From Pseudacidovorax sp. NFM-22 (GTDB taxonomy: Bacteria > Pseudomonadota > Gammaproteobacteria > Burkholderiales > Burkholderiaceae_C): DNA of 64,000 nucleotides. Both the position numbers and the translations under genes were made by a program. Under the pieces are notes generated by a model. The model had not been told where the DNA came from and did no database searches. It saw only the letters and a list, made by a program, of their open reading frames with translations. The stretch is from contig NZ_JACBFY010000002.1 in assembly GCF_021401245.1 (NCBI RefSeq), positions 620,001 to 684,000 on the forward strand. Reading direction: 5' to 3'. Shown here piece by piece: positions 52,819-61,260 of the stretch (positions are counted from its first letter, which is position 1; each line of letters begins with the position of its first letter).

Positions 52819-53949
52819 ATGCAGCTGCATTCCCAACCCGGCGCGCTGGCCGGCATCCGCGTGCTCGACCTGTCGCGCATCCTCGGCGGGCCCTACTGCG
52901 GGCAGATCCTGGGCGACCACGGCGCCGACGTGCTCAAGGTGGAGCCGCCCGGCGGCGACGACACCCGCACCTGGGGCCCGCCGTTTCGCGACGGCGTGGC
53001 CTCGTACTACCACGGGCTCAACCGCAACAAGCGCATCCAGCACCTGGACCTGACGACGGCCGAGGACCGGGAGCGGCTCCTGGCCCTGATCGCCGAGGCG
53101 GACGTGCTGATCGAGAACTTCAAGACCGGCACCATGGAACGCTGGGGCATCGGCCAGGCCGAACTGTGTCAGCGCTTTCCGCGCCTGGTGTGGTGCCGCG
53201 TCACCGGCTTCGGCAGCGACGGCCCGCTGGGCGCGCTGCCCGGCTACGACGCCGCGGTGCAGGCCATGACCGGCATCATGAGCATCAACGGCGAGGCCGA
53301 CGGCGGCCCGCTGCGCGTGGGCCTGCCGGTGGTGGACATGGTGACCGGCATGAATGCCGCGCTGGGCGTGCTGATGGCCCTGCAGGAGCGCGAGCGCAGC
53401 GGCCGCGGCCAGCTGGTGGAGGCGGCGCTGTACGACAGCGGCCTCGCGCTGCTGCACCCGCATGCGGCCAACTGGTTCATGGACGGCCGCGCGCCCAAGC
53501 GCACCGGCAATGCGCATCCCAACATCTACCCCTACGACGCGCTGCGCACGGGCACCGACCCGGTGTTCGTGGCCGTGGGCAACGACCGGCAGTTCGCGGC
53601 CTTCTGCCGTGTGATCGGCGTGCCCGGGTTGTCGGAGCTGCCCGACTACGCCACCGCCGGCGCCCGCTCCGCCCACCGCGATGCGCTCAAGACGGTGCTG
53701 GAGGCGCAGATGGCCACCCTGGACGGCCGCGCGCTGGTGGAGGACCTGATGGCCGCGGGTGTGCCCGCAGCGCCGGTGCTGGACGTGGAAGCGGCCCTGC
53801 GGCATCCGCACACGGCGCACCGCGGCATGGTGGTGGAGATGGAGGGCGGCTGGCGCGGGCTGGGCTCGCCGATCAAGCTGGACCGCACGCCGGCCAGCTA
53901 CCGGCATGTGCCGCTGACGCCGGGCGACCGGTTCGCGCCGCGGGACTGA
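52819..53949 (+). CDS. CaiB/BaiF family (family III) CoA-transferase
   Basis: Protein of 376 residues that would transfer CoA between acyl-CoA and a free acid. It opens GIRVLDLSRILGGPYCGQILGDHGADVLKVE (residues 12-42 region), and the catalytic Asp is Asp173 in LPVVDMVTGM. GRGQLVEAALYDSGL and PNIYPYDALRTGTDPVFVAVG are further family marks. The start at 52819 lies 17 bases after the Bug receptor stop. Together with the AidB-like enzyme it forms a short acid-activation and oxidation module. Confidence 0.93.
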   Translation: MQLHSQPGALAGIRVLDLSRILGGPYCGQILGDHGADVLKVEPPGGDDTRTWGPPFRDGVASYYHGLNRNKRIQHLDLTTAEDRERLLALIAEADVLIENFKTGTMERWGIGQAELCQRFPRLVWCRVTGFGSDGPLGALPGYDAAVQAMTGIMSINGEADGGPLRVGLPVVDMVTGMNAALGVLMALQERERSGRGQLVEAALYDSGLALLHPHAANWFMDGRAPKRTGNAHPNIYPYDALRTGTDPVFVAVGNDRQFAAFCRVIGVPGLSELPDYATAGARSAHRDALKTVLEAQMATLDGRALVEDLMAAGVPAAPVLDVEAALRHPHTAHRGMVVEMEGGWRGLGSPIKLDRTPASYRHVPLTPGDRFAPRD

Positions 53950-54075
53950 AACGGGGCGCGCCGACGGCGCGCGTGAAGCACGGGCGTCACCCAGGCGACG
54001 GCGTCCAGGCTTGTCCCGTCGCAGGCCGGTCGCGCAGCCGCTAAGGTGCGCACTCCCCCGCCGGAGACCCGACGC

Positions 54076-55191
54076 ATGCCCACCACCGACTTCCTCGTCC
54101 ATCCCACCGACCTCGGCCAGACGCGCCTGCGCGAGCGCGAGGACAGCCCGCTCGAACCCGGTCAGGTGCGCCTGGGCATCGACCGTTTCGCGCTCACGGC
54201 CAACAACGTCACCTATGCCGCCTTCGGCGACGCCATGGGCTACTGGCGCTTCTTTCCCACCGGCGAGGACGACGCGCGCTTCGTGCCGGTGTGGGGCTTC
54301 GCGCGGGTGCTGCAGTCCACCCACGCGGGCGTGGCGGTGGGCGAGCGGGTGTACGGCTTCTTCCCCACGTCGTCCAAGGTGGTGCTGACGCCCGGGCGGC
54401 TCTCGCAAGAGCGCTTCACCGACATGGCGGCCCACCGGGCCGAGCTGCCGGCGGTCTACAACCAGTACTTCCGCTGCGCCAGCGATCCGCTCTACACCGC
54501 CGACACGGAGGACATCCAGGCGCTGCTGCGGCCGCTGTTCATCACCTCGTGGCTGATCGACGACTTCCTGGGCGACAACGCCTTCTTCGGCGCCGCCGAG
54601 GGCGGGCGGGCCACGGTGCTGCTGTCCAGCGCATCGAGCAAGACGGCCTACGGCACCGCCTTCCAGCTGGCGCAGCGGCCCGACGTGCGCGTGGTCGGCC
54701 TCACCTCCGACCGCAACCGTGCCTTCTGCGAAGGCCTGGGCTGCTACGACGAGGTACTGGCCTATGGCGAGCTGGACCGCATCGCCGCCGACGCGCCCTG
54801 CGTCTACGTGGACTTCGCCGGCAACGGCGAGCTGCGCCGTGCCATCCACGAGCGCTTCGGCCAGCTGCGCTACAGCATGGTGATCGGCAACACGCATGTG
54901 GACCAGCGCGCACCCGAGGGCACGGCCAAGACGCTGCCCGGACCGCGCGCCACCTTCTTCTTCGCGCCGACACAGATCAAGAAGCGCACTGGCGAGTGGG
55001 GTGCCGAGGCCTTCGGCCAGAAGCTGGCGGAGGGCTGGCAGGCCTTCACCGGCCGCGCCACGCAGGCCGATGCGCCCTGGCTGCAGGTGCAGCAGCACCG
55101 GGGCGGCGCGGCGCTGCAGGCGCTGTGGCCCACGGTGATGCACGGGCGGGGCGATCCGCGCGCGGCGCACGTCGTGTCGCTCGCCCCCTGA
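54076..55191 (+). CDS. DUF2855 family protein
   Basis: Protein of 371 residues, recognisable as the uncharacterised DUF2855 group with medium-chain-dehydrogenase-like shape: RLGIDRFALTANNVTYAAFGDAMGYWRFFP at the start, an interior RATVLLSSASSKTAYGTAFQL where a nucleotide-binding loop would be, and VYVDFAGNGELRRAIHERF. It lacks the usual zinc ligands. The start at 54076 follows CCGGAGACCCGACGC. It precedes the kinase gene by 57 bases. Function unknown; an NADPH-dependent reductase is possible. Confidence 0.85.
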   Translation: MPTTDFLVHPTDLGQTRLREREDSPLEPGQVRLGIDRFALTANNVTYAAFGDAMGYWRFFPTGEDDARFVPVWGFARVLQSTHAGVAVGERVYGFFPTSSKVVLTPGRLSQERFTDMAAHRAELPAVYNQYFRCASDPLYTADTEDIQALLRPLFITSWLIDDFLGDNAFFGAAEGGRATVLLSSASSKTAYGTAFQLAQRPDVRVVGLTSDRNRAFCEGLGCYDEVLAYGELDRIAADAPCVYVDFAGNGELRRAIHERFGQLRYSMVIGNTHVDQRAPEGTAKTLPGPRATFFFAPTQIKKRTGEWGAEAFGQKLAEGWQAFTGRATQADAPWLQVQQHRGGAALQALWPTVMHGRGDPRAAHVVSLAP

Positions 55192-55248
55192 ACCGCGGCG
55201 CAAGACACCACCGGCGTGCCGCGGCGGCACGAGGCCGACAATGCCTCG

Positions 55249-56268
55249 ATGCCTGACACCCCGGCCCTCGGCCACCCTTACGAATCCCTCACGCCGGACG
55301 CGGTGCTCGACGCGCTGGCCAGCGTCGGCCTGTACGGCGACGGCCGGCTGCTGACGCTCAACTCCTACGAGAACCGCGTCTACCAGGTGGGCCTGGAAGA
55401 CCGCTCGAACGTGGTCGTCAAGTTCTACCGGCCCGGCCGCTGGAGCGACGCGCAGATCCAGGAGGAGCACGACTTCGCCACCGAGCTGGCCGCGGACGAC
55501 ATCCCCGTCGTCGCGCCGCTGGCGCTGGAAGGCCGCACGCTGCACCACCATGGCGGCTTCGCCTTCGCGGTGAGCCCCTCGCGCGGCGGGCGCGCACCCG
55601 AGCTGGACGACTTCGAGGTGCTGGAGTGGGTGGGCCGCTTCCTCGCGCGCATCCACGCCGTGGGCCGCAAGAAGCCCTTTGTCGAGCGGCCCGCGCTGGA
55701 CCTGGCGAGCTTCGGCACCACCTCGCGCGACTGGCTGCTGGCGCACGACATGGTTCCGCTGGACGTGCAGAAAGAATGGGAAGCCGCCTGCAACGAGGCG
55801 CTCGCAATGATCGGCACCACGGCCCTGGACACGAGCCGACCCGCTGGCGACCTGCGCTGGCTTCGGGTGCACGGCGACTGCCATCCCGGCAACATCCTCT
55901 GGACGCCCACCGACCGGCCCGGCGGCGGCCCGCACTTCGTCGACCTGGACGACGCCCGCACCGGCCTGGCCGTGCAGGACCTGTGGATGCTGCTCTCGGG
56001 CGACCGCGCGCAGCGCACCGCGCAGCTGTCGGGCCTGCTCGACGGCTACGAGCAGATGCGCGAGTTCGACCGCCGCGAGCTGGCGCTGATCGAGCCGCTG
56101 CGCACCCTGCGCCTGCTGCACTACAGCGCCTGGCTCGCCCGCCGCTGGCAGGACCCGATCTTCCCGATCAACTTCCCCTGGTTCGGCAGCAGCGACTACT
56201 GGAAGGGCCAGATCCAGATGCTGCAGGAACAGTGCGAGGCGATGGCCGAGGAGCCTCTCCATGCCTGA
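55249..56268 (+). CDS. srkA: Serine/threonine protein kinase SrkA/RdoA-like (YihE)
   Basis: Aminoglycoside-phosphotransferase-fold kinase of 339 residues. The catalytic loop is VHGDCHPGNILW and the metal-binding Asp lies in FVDLDDARTG, with LNSYENRVYQVGLED and VVVKFYRPGRWSDAQIQEEH forming the N-lobe. YihE counters stress-induced death in E. coli. The start at 55249 (MPDTPALGHPYESL) is preferred over 55216. Its stop overlaps the next small gene by eight bases. Confidence 0.92.
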   Translation: MPDTPALGHPYESLTPDAVLDALASVGLYGDGRLLTLNSYENRVYQVGLEDRSNVVVKFYRPGRWSDAQIQEEHDFATELAADDIPVVAPLALEGRTLHHHGGFAFAVSPSRGGRAPELDDFEVLEWVGRFLARIHAVGRKKPFVERPALDLASFGTTSRDWLLAHDMVPLDVQKEWEAACNEALAMIGTTALDTSRPAGDLRWLRVHGDCHPGNILWTPTDRPGGGPHFVDLDDARTGLAVQDLWMLLSGDRAQRTAQLSGLLDGYEQMREFDRRELALIEPLRTLRLLHYSAWLARRWQDPIFPINFPWFGSSDYWKGQIQMLQEQCEAMAEEPLHA

Positions 56269-56500
56269 AGCCGCGGCCGCCCCCATCGACGCCGGTCTGT
56301 GCCCCTTCTGCGGCCAGCCCAATGCCTGCGGCGCCGAAGCGGCGCGCTGCAGCGGCGAGCCGTGCACCGACTGCTGGTGCATGACGGTGGCCATCCCGCC
56401 TGCGCTGCGGGTCCAGGTGCCGGCCGAAGCGCAGGGACTGGCCTGCATCTGCCAGCGCTGCGTCGCCAAGGCCAGCCCATCCGACGCGACAGGCGCCTGA
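56261..56500 (+). CDS. Cysteine-rich CWC-type small protein
   Basis: Protein of 79 residues with nine Cys arranged as CPFCGQPNACG, CSGEPCTDCWCM and CICQRC. The CPxCG and C-W-C pattern matches the short Cysteine-rich CWC family, presumed to bind a metal. It overlaps the end of the kinase gene by eight bases and is convergent with the lipoprotein gene. Role unknown. Confidence 0.85.
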   Translation: MPEAAAAPIDAGLCPFCGQPNACGAEAARCSGEPCTDCWCMTVAIPPALRVQVPAEAQGLACICQRCVAKASPSDATGA

Positions 56501-56521
56501 GGCCGCGCCTTTACCGCGGGC

Positions 56522-57148
56522 TTACAGCGGCAGGCACTTGAGCTGCACGCCGGGCGCCTGCAGGCGCTCCGCGTACAGCCCTTCGCGCGCGGGCGACAGC
56601 AGCGCGTGCAGGCCTTCCATCAGCGGCACGGTGTCGCCGGCCTTGGCCTGGCGGTAGCAACGGCCCAGGTTCTCCAGGCTGGCCTTGAGCGACTGGCCCT
56701 GCGCGGCATCGCTGCGCGCCAGCGCGTCGGCCTGGGCGTTGAGCCAGTCCTCCTGCGCCTTGAGGCTCTGGTCGGGCAGCTTGGCGGCCTCTTCCTTGGG
56801 GATCATGGTGGCGTACAGGCGCTGCAGGCTCTGCTCGCCGCCCTGGGCCATGCGCAGGCTGGCGTCGTAGTGCACCTCGAAGCTGCCCTGGCGCCAGATC
56901 ACGCGGCGCACCTTGTAGTCGAGCTGGCCCTCTGCCCCGCCCAGGGTCTGGATCAGTTCGCGGGCCTTGGTGTTGTCCGGGTCCTCGCCAAAGTTCTGAC
57001 GCAGGGCCTGCGCGATGGCGGCGTCGTCGGGATAGCGGATGTCGCCACCGGCCGCATTGCGCTCGCATCCCTGGAGCAGGGCCGCGCCGGCCAGCACGGC
57101 AGCCAGCGCCACCGGCAGGCGCCGGGGCATCGTTCTTCTCAAAAACAT
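56522..57148 (-). CDS. Predicted lipoprotein of unknown function
   Basis: Protein of 208 residues with a lipobox ALLQGC at Cys28, so lipid-anchored in the envelope. The mature part has a DAAIAQALRQNFGEDPDNTKARELIQTLGG segment, a strand-rich middle (YKVRRVIWRQGSFEVHYDASLRM) and a helical C-terminus. A start at Met7 (MPRRLPVALAAVL) is also possible. It is divergent from the fibre-like locus across 480 bp. I recognise no family. Confidence 0.75.
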   Translation of the reverse strand: MFLRRTMPRRLPVALAAVLAGAALLQGCERNAAGGDIRYPDDAAIAQALRQNFGEDPDNTKARELIQTLGGAEGQLDYKVRRVIWRQGSFEVHYDASLRMAQGGEQSLQRLYATMIPKEEAAKLPDQSLKAQEDWLNAQADALARSDAAQGQSLKASLENLGRCYRQAKAGDTVPLMEGLHALLSPAREGLYAERLQAPGVQLKCLPL

Positions 57149-57628
57149 GGTCTGAAGGTCAATGGAACACGGCCGCAGTGTGCGGGCCGGATCGACCGGC
57201 GCACGCCAGAGAAGGCCGACGGACGGTTACGGCCATGCCGGGTTTGTGAACGCCTGTTTCCAAATTGTGTCCAGCCTGACCGCGAATTCGTTTCAGCGGC
57301 ACGACTTCGGGTTTGACAACCCCCTTCAGCTTCCGTTAAGGCTCGCCACCCCTTCGCTGGCCCCGAAAACTGACCACTTTGGTGCACAACCTGACCCGGA
57401 GGGAGCTGAGGACGACGCCTCCCATGCGTCTTGGCCTACGGAGTCCAGACCGCGAAATTCTTCACACTCCGGCGCGGGATTTGGAAGCAAACGCAAAAAA
57501 ATGTGAGCAACACAGCGACTTACATCTATGTCAAAGCGACATCCGGGACGCCGATAGATTGCGGTCCGTGGTCCCGAGCGGACCGCGCTTCAACCCATCT
57601 CTCATCGCATCCAACAGGAGTCCCTTTC
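57149..57628 (+). promoter_or_regulatory. Long AT-richer upstream region and leader of the surface-repeat locus
   Basis: This 480-bp gap between divergent genes has no credible gene. It is visibly less GC-rich from about 57230 to 57560. A possible -35 box TTGACA at 57313-57318 has TTAAGG 17 bases on. A perfect 8-bp hairpin, GCGGTCCG-N10-CGGACCGC at 57561-57586, lies 43 bases before the first start codon, and CAACAGGAGTCCC gives the ribosome site. The length and hairpin suggest a regulated leader; the promoter itself is not established. Confidence 0.45.
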
Positions 57629-57997
57629 ATGAAGAAATTCGTTGCAGCCGGTGCCGTCGCCCTCATGGCCGGCTTGTGCGCCCCCGCTTTTGCGCAGAGC
57701 GGCGCCGTCACCATCCCGGGCGTGGGCAAGGCCAGCGGATCCACCGGTTCCGAGATCACCAACAGCCGCATCACCGTCAGCGGCAACAAGGCCCGCGACG
57801 TGCTGGCTGGCGGCGGCGAGGCCGGCGTGATGAAGGTCGGCGCCAACGTCAGCATGACCGGCATGGCCAACGTCAACTCCGTGAACATCACCGGCTCGAA
57901 GGTGCGCAACAGCGAGATCACCGTGAGCGGCAACGAGGCCGACACCATCAAGGCCATCGGCGGCACCGCCAACGTCAACTCCGTCAACATCAACTGA
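57629..57997 (+). CDS. Small exported repeat protein, candidate fibre subunit or nucleator
   Basis: Protein of 122 residues. The signal peptide MKKFVAAGAVALMAGLCAPAFA is cleaved before Gln23. The mature 100 residues hold two copies of one motif: NSRITVSGNKARDVLAGG...GMANVNSVNI (45-87) and NSEITVSGNEADTIKAIGGTANVNSVNI (94-121). Alternating strand residues, GNxA turns and terminal NSVN are typical of beta-solenoid or amyloid repeats and recall, without matching, the curlin G-x-x-N-x-A pattern. The same motif builds the 1052-residue protein encoded next. No Cys is present after the signal. I propose a secreted subunit exported by the CsgG-like protein at 61760; no known family was recognised. 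Confidence 0.75.
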   Translation: MKKFVAAGAVALMAGLCAPAFAQSGAVTIPGVGKASGSTGSEITNSRITVSGNKARDVLAGGGEAGVMKVGANVSMTGMANVNSVNITGSKVRNSEITVSGNEADTIKAIGGTANVNSVNIN

Positions 57998-58019
57998 GCG
58001 GACGCCCCCGCTCGGTGCG

Positions 58020-58065
58020 CCGGGACGGCCACCGGGCGGGAGGGCTGATCCGCCCGCCGTCCCGG
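58020..58065 (+). other. Two-storey stem-loop between the small and large repeat-protein genes
   Basis: Outer helix CCGGGACGG (58020-58028) with CCGTCCCGG (58057-58065), and inner helix CGGGCGG (58033-58039) with CCGCCCG (58050-58056), stack with only a four-base bulge on one side. It ends seven bases before the next start codon and has no T-run. In the mRNA it could protect the 3' end of the small-protein message or restrict translation of the large one, giving unequal amounts. This role is inferred. Confidence 0.7.
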
Positions 58066-58072
58066 ACACCGG

Positions 58073-61000
58073 ATGGAGACCGTGCCCGTGCCCCAGGCCC
58101 CACGAAAGAAGAACACCGCCCTCGTCCATGCCCTCGCCCTCGTGTGCGGCGGCTTGGCCGGCCTGGCGACGACCGGCGTGCAGGCGCAGGAAAGCGTGCT
58201 GCACGGGCTGGGCTGGATCACCGAGCGCCCCGGCTCCACGCTGGAGAGCGGCAGCAGCGCCCGCAACACGGGCAACCGCGCCACCGGCGAGGTGATGGCC
58301 GGTGGCGGCAAGGCCACGGTGGGCGCCGGCATCGCCGGCTCGGCCGAGCTCATCGCCACCTCGCAGGCCAACATGATCGGCCTGTCCGCACTCGACACGC
58401 GCAACACGCAGGTGTCGGTGCTGCAGAACCAGGTCAGCGGCTTCGTGCGGGCCATCGGCGGCGCGGCTTCGGCCAACAGCGTGCTGCTGTCGGGCGGCCA
58501 GGGCCGCCGGCCGCTGGCCGACAGCCGCATCCAGATCCAGAACAACCAGGCGAGCCGCATCGAGGCCCACGGCGCCAAGGCGTCGGTGGCGCTCGGCGCG
58601 GGCTCGCTGCAACTGCCCGGGCGCGCCACGGCCAACGGCCTGCTGGCCGACGAGAGCGACCTGCGCCGCCTACGCGCCGACGTCACGGGCAACCGTGCCG
58701 AAGGCGTGGCCTCGCTCGGCGGCGCGGCCATTGCCAACGGCAGCACCCTGGCCCGCACGCCGGTGGACGACCTGCAGATCACCCAGACCGACAACCGCGC
58801 CCGCGATGTGCGCGCCGGTGGCGGCAGCGCCAGCGTGGGCTGGGGCGCCATCGCCTCGGCGCAACTCAGCGGCGTGGCCGCGGCCAATGCGCTGACGGCC
58901 GCCAACAGCCGGCTCGAAGGCGCACGGCTGCTGCAGCAGGGCAACCAGGCCGAATCGATCACGGCCACGGGCGGCAGCGCCCTGGCCAACAGCCTGAACC
59001 TGGCCGACTACCAGGGCGCCGCGCTGCGCCAGTACAGCGCGCAGATCGCCAACAACCGCGCCACCCGCGTCGATGCCGATGGCGGCAGCGGCTCGGTGCT
59101 GGGCGGCGCGCTGGCCGATGTGCAGATGGCTGCCGTGGCGCTGGCCAACAGCATCTCGGTGCAGGGCGGCAGCGTCGAGGGCAGCACCCGGCACACGGTC
59201 AGCGGCAACGTGGCAGACGGCGTGCGCGCCAACGGCGGCGCGGCCGTGGCCAACAGCGTGTGGCTGAGCAAGGCCACCACGCGCGCCACCAGCGTGGTCA
59301 TCCAGGACAACAAGGCCGACAACGTCGCCACCACCGGCTTCCAGGGCAGCGCCGCGGGCGGCCTGATCGCCTCGGGCGAGCAGAACGCGATGGCGCTGGT
59401 CAACAGCCTGGGCGTGCTGGGTTCCGAGGTGGACGCGGGCCGCGTCGACATCCTCGGCAACCAGGCCTCGGGCCTCTCGTCGCGCGGCGGCAAGCTGGTG
59501 GCCAACGCGGTGAGCGTGGAAAAGGGCGACGGCGGCGCATCGCGCCTGTCGGCCCGCACCACGGTGCAGGACAACAGTGCCCGCCAGGTTTCCACCGGCG
59601 CCGCCTCGGGCGCGGTCGCGGGCGGCCTGGCCTCGACCGACCAGAACGCACGCGCGGCCGTCAATGCGGTGGTGCTGCACCAGAACGCGCGCGCCGACGG
59701 CGGCTCCACCCTGCAGGTGACGGGCAACCGCGCGTCCAACGTGAGGGCGCCGGGCGGCACGGCGCTGGTCAATGCCCTGGGCGTCTACCGCGACTCGCAG
59801 CTCTCGGGCAGCCCGGTGACGCTGGCCGACAACCAGGCCAGCGACGTGACGGCAGGCGGCGGCTCGGGCCAGGCCATGGGCGCCGGCTCGGCGAAGAACG
59901 GCATCCTGGTCGCCAACGGCCTGTACCTCGAAGGCGAGGGCGGCGCGCGGCTGGCGTCGTCGCCACTCACGGTGCGCGGCAACACGGCGCGCCAGCTGCA
60001 GGCCGATGGCGGCCGGGTGAATGCCAACGCGCTGGCCGTCAACGGCCAGGGCGATGTCCAGGCCAGCCCGGTCACGCTGACCGGCAACCAGGCCAGCGAC
60101 GTGCGCAGCAGCGGCAAGGAAGGCACGCTCTTCGGCAAGGCCGTCAGCGGCGGCGTGGGCCAGGCCTATGCCAACGCGGTGCAGGTGCTGGGCCAGTTGC
60201 GGGGCAGCAGCCTGGCGCTGGCCGACAACATGGCCGGCCAGGTGCGCGGTGACCAGGCCCTGGCGCTGGCCAACAGCGTGCTGCTGGACGAGAACGCGAC
60301 GCTGGAAGGCAGCAGCGTCAGCCTGCGCGGCAACCAGGCGCAGGGCGTGCAGGCCCAGGGCGGCCATGTGGCGGCGGCCAACAGCCTGGTCAACGAAGGC
60401 CGCATCAGCGGTGCGCAGATCGGCATCGACGGCAACCGCGCCACCGTGCAGGCCGATGGCGGGGACGCCATCGCCAACACGGTGCGCAACCGCGGCAGCA
60501 TGGCCGGCAGCCGCGTGACCATCAGCGGCAACCAGGGCCAGGTGGCGCGCAAGGGCACGGCCAACAGCGTGGACAACGGCGGCACGCTGGCCGGCGGGCA
60601 GATCACCATCCTGGGCAACCAGGGCAGCGCGCAGGACGGCGGCACGGTCAATTCCTTCGTCAACAGCGGCCGTGCGACGGGCAATGTGCACATCGCCGGC
60701 AACACGGGCAGCGCGCGCGGCAACGGTAGCCTGGCCAACAGCGTGCGCAACACCGGCAACCTGGCGGCCAACATCACCATCCTCGGCAACCAGGGCACGG
60801 CCAGCGGCGGCGGCGTGGTCAACAGCGTGGTCAACCGCGGCAACCTGAGCGGCGCGGTGGCCATCGTGGGCAACCGCGGCACGGCGTCCAACGGCGGCAC
60901 GGTCAACTCCCTGGTCAACACCGGCACCATGGCCGGCAAGGTGACCATCGCGGGCAACCAGGGCTCGGCCGGCATGGGCGGCACGGCCAACTCGGTCATC

Positions 61001-61231
61001 AACCGCGGCGTCATCACCGGCAGCGTGACCATCGTGGGCAACAACGCCCGCGCCGGCATGGGCACCACCACCGCCAGCGTGCGCAATGTGGGCGTGCTGG
61101 CCGGCTCGGCGGGCGTGGCTGGCGGCGCCCCCTGGGCGGCCAGCGTCGGCAAGACGATCACCCTGCCCTCCACCGGCGTGGTCAACCGCAGCGTGACCGT
61201 GGGCCCGGCGGTGACGGTGCTCAACATGTGA
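58073..61231 (+). CDS. Large exported repeat protein, predicted beta-solenoid surface adhesin or fibre protein
   Basis: Protein of 1052 residues. A signal peptide (NTALVHALALVCGGLAGLATTGVQA, cleavage near residue 38) precedes two repeat regions. Residues about 60-775 are units with the pattern V-x-I-x-x-N-x-A-x-x-V-x-A-x-G-G followed by A-x-A-N-S-V, some with an inserted Gly/Ala-rich segment. Residues 776-1006 are eight regular units of about 28 residues (as GKVTIAGNQGSAGMGGTANS). No Cys in the mature protein, and few aromatic residues. No autotransporter barrel, cell-wall anchor or type I signal is present, so export by the nearby CsgG-like lipoprotein is likely. GTG at 58088, with GGAGAC seven bases before it, may be the true start. 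Confidence 0.8.
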   Translation: METVPVPQAPRKKNTALVHALALVCGGLAGLATTGVQAQESVLHGLGWITERPGSTLESGSSARNTGNRATGEVMAGGGKATVGAGIAGSAELIATSQANMIGLSALDTRNTQVSVLQNQVSGFVRAIGGAASANSVLLSGGQGRRPLADSRIQIQNNQASRIEAHGAKASVALGAGSLQLPGRATANGLLADESDLRRLRADVTGNRAEGVASLGGAAIANGSTLARTPVDDLQITQTDNRARDVRAGGGSASVGWGAIASAQLSGVAAANALTAANSRLEGARLLQQGNQAESITATGGSALANSLNLADYQGAALRQYSAQIANNRATRVDADGGSGSVLGGALADVQMAAVALANSISVQGGSVEGSTRHTVSGNVADGVRANGGAAVANSVWLSKATTRATSVVIQDNKADNVATTGFQGSAAGGLIASGEQNAMALVNSLGVLGSEVDAGRVDILGNQASGLSSRGGKLVANAVSVEKGDGGASRLSARTTVQDNSARQVSTGAASGAVAGGLASTDQNARAAVNAVVLHQNARADGGSTLQVTGNRASNVRAPGGTALVNALGVYRDSQLSGSPVTLADNQASDVTAGGGSGQAMGAGSAKNGILVANGLYLEGEGGARLASSPLTVRGNTARQLQADGGRVNANALAVNGQGDVQASPVTLTGNQASDVRSSGKEGTLFGKAVSGGVGQAYANAVQVLGQLRGSSLALADNMAGQVRGDQALALANSVLLDENATLEGSSVSLRGNQAQGVQAQGGHVAAANSLVNEGRISGAQIGIDGNRATVQADGGDAIANTVRNRGSMAGSRVTISGNQGQVARKGTANSVDNGGTLAGGQITILGNQGSAQDGGTVNSFVNSGRATGNVHIAGNTGSARGNGSLANSVRNTGNLAANITILGNQGTASGGGVVNSVVNRGNLSGAVAIVGNRGTASNGGTVNSLVNTGTMAGKVTIAGNQGSAGMGGTANSVINRGVITGSVTIVGNNARAGMGTTTASVRNVGVLAGSAGVAGGAPWAASVGKTITLPSTGVVNRSVTVGPAVTVLNM
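60398..61090 (+). repeat. Coding tandem repeats of about 84 bp (eight units)
   Basis: The DNA for residues 776-1006 of the large repeat protein consists of eight imperfect tandem units of 84-96 bp, each containing ATC...GGCAAC near its start and GTCAACAGC or GCCAACAGC near its end. The units differ at many bases, so the array is old or under selection and not a fresh expansion. Confidence 0.75.
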
Positions 61232-61260
61232 TTCAACCCACTCTGGAGACCTTCTTCATC

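Noticed and set aside
52561-56469. Open frame of 1302 codons on the minus strand across four plus-strand genes
   Set aside because: High GC content leaves antisense frames open. The translation is rich in His, Arg, Gln and Ala without family motifs, and the plus-strand genes there have clear domains.
57502-57514. CRP-like TGTG-AGCAA-CACA site before the repeat locus
   Set aside because: The spacer is five bases where the consensus needs six between TGTGA and TCACA, and only four bases match on each side.
57431-57628. N-terminal extension of the small repeat protein
   Set aside because: The in-frame extension would bury the signal peptide, and a good ribosome site precedes the ATG at 57629.
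58670-60691. Minus-strand frame of 673 codons inside the large repeat gene
   Set aside because: It is the mirror of the repeat coding sequence, begins without a ribosome site and lacks a signal or domain.
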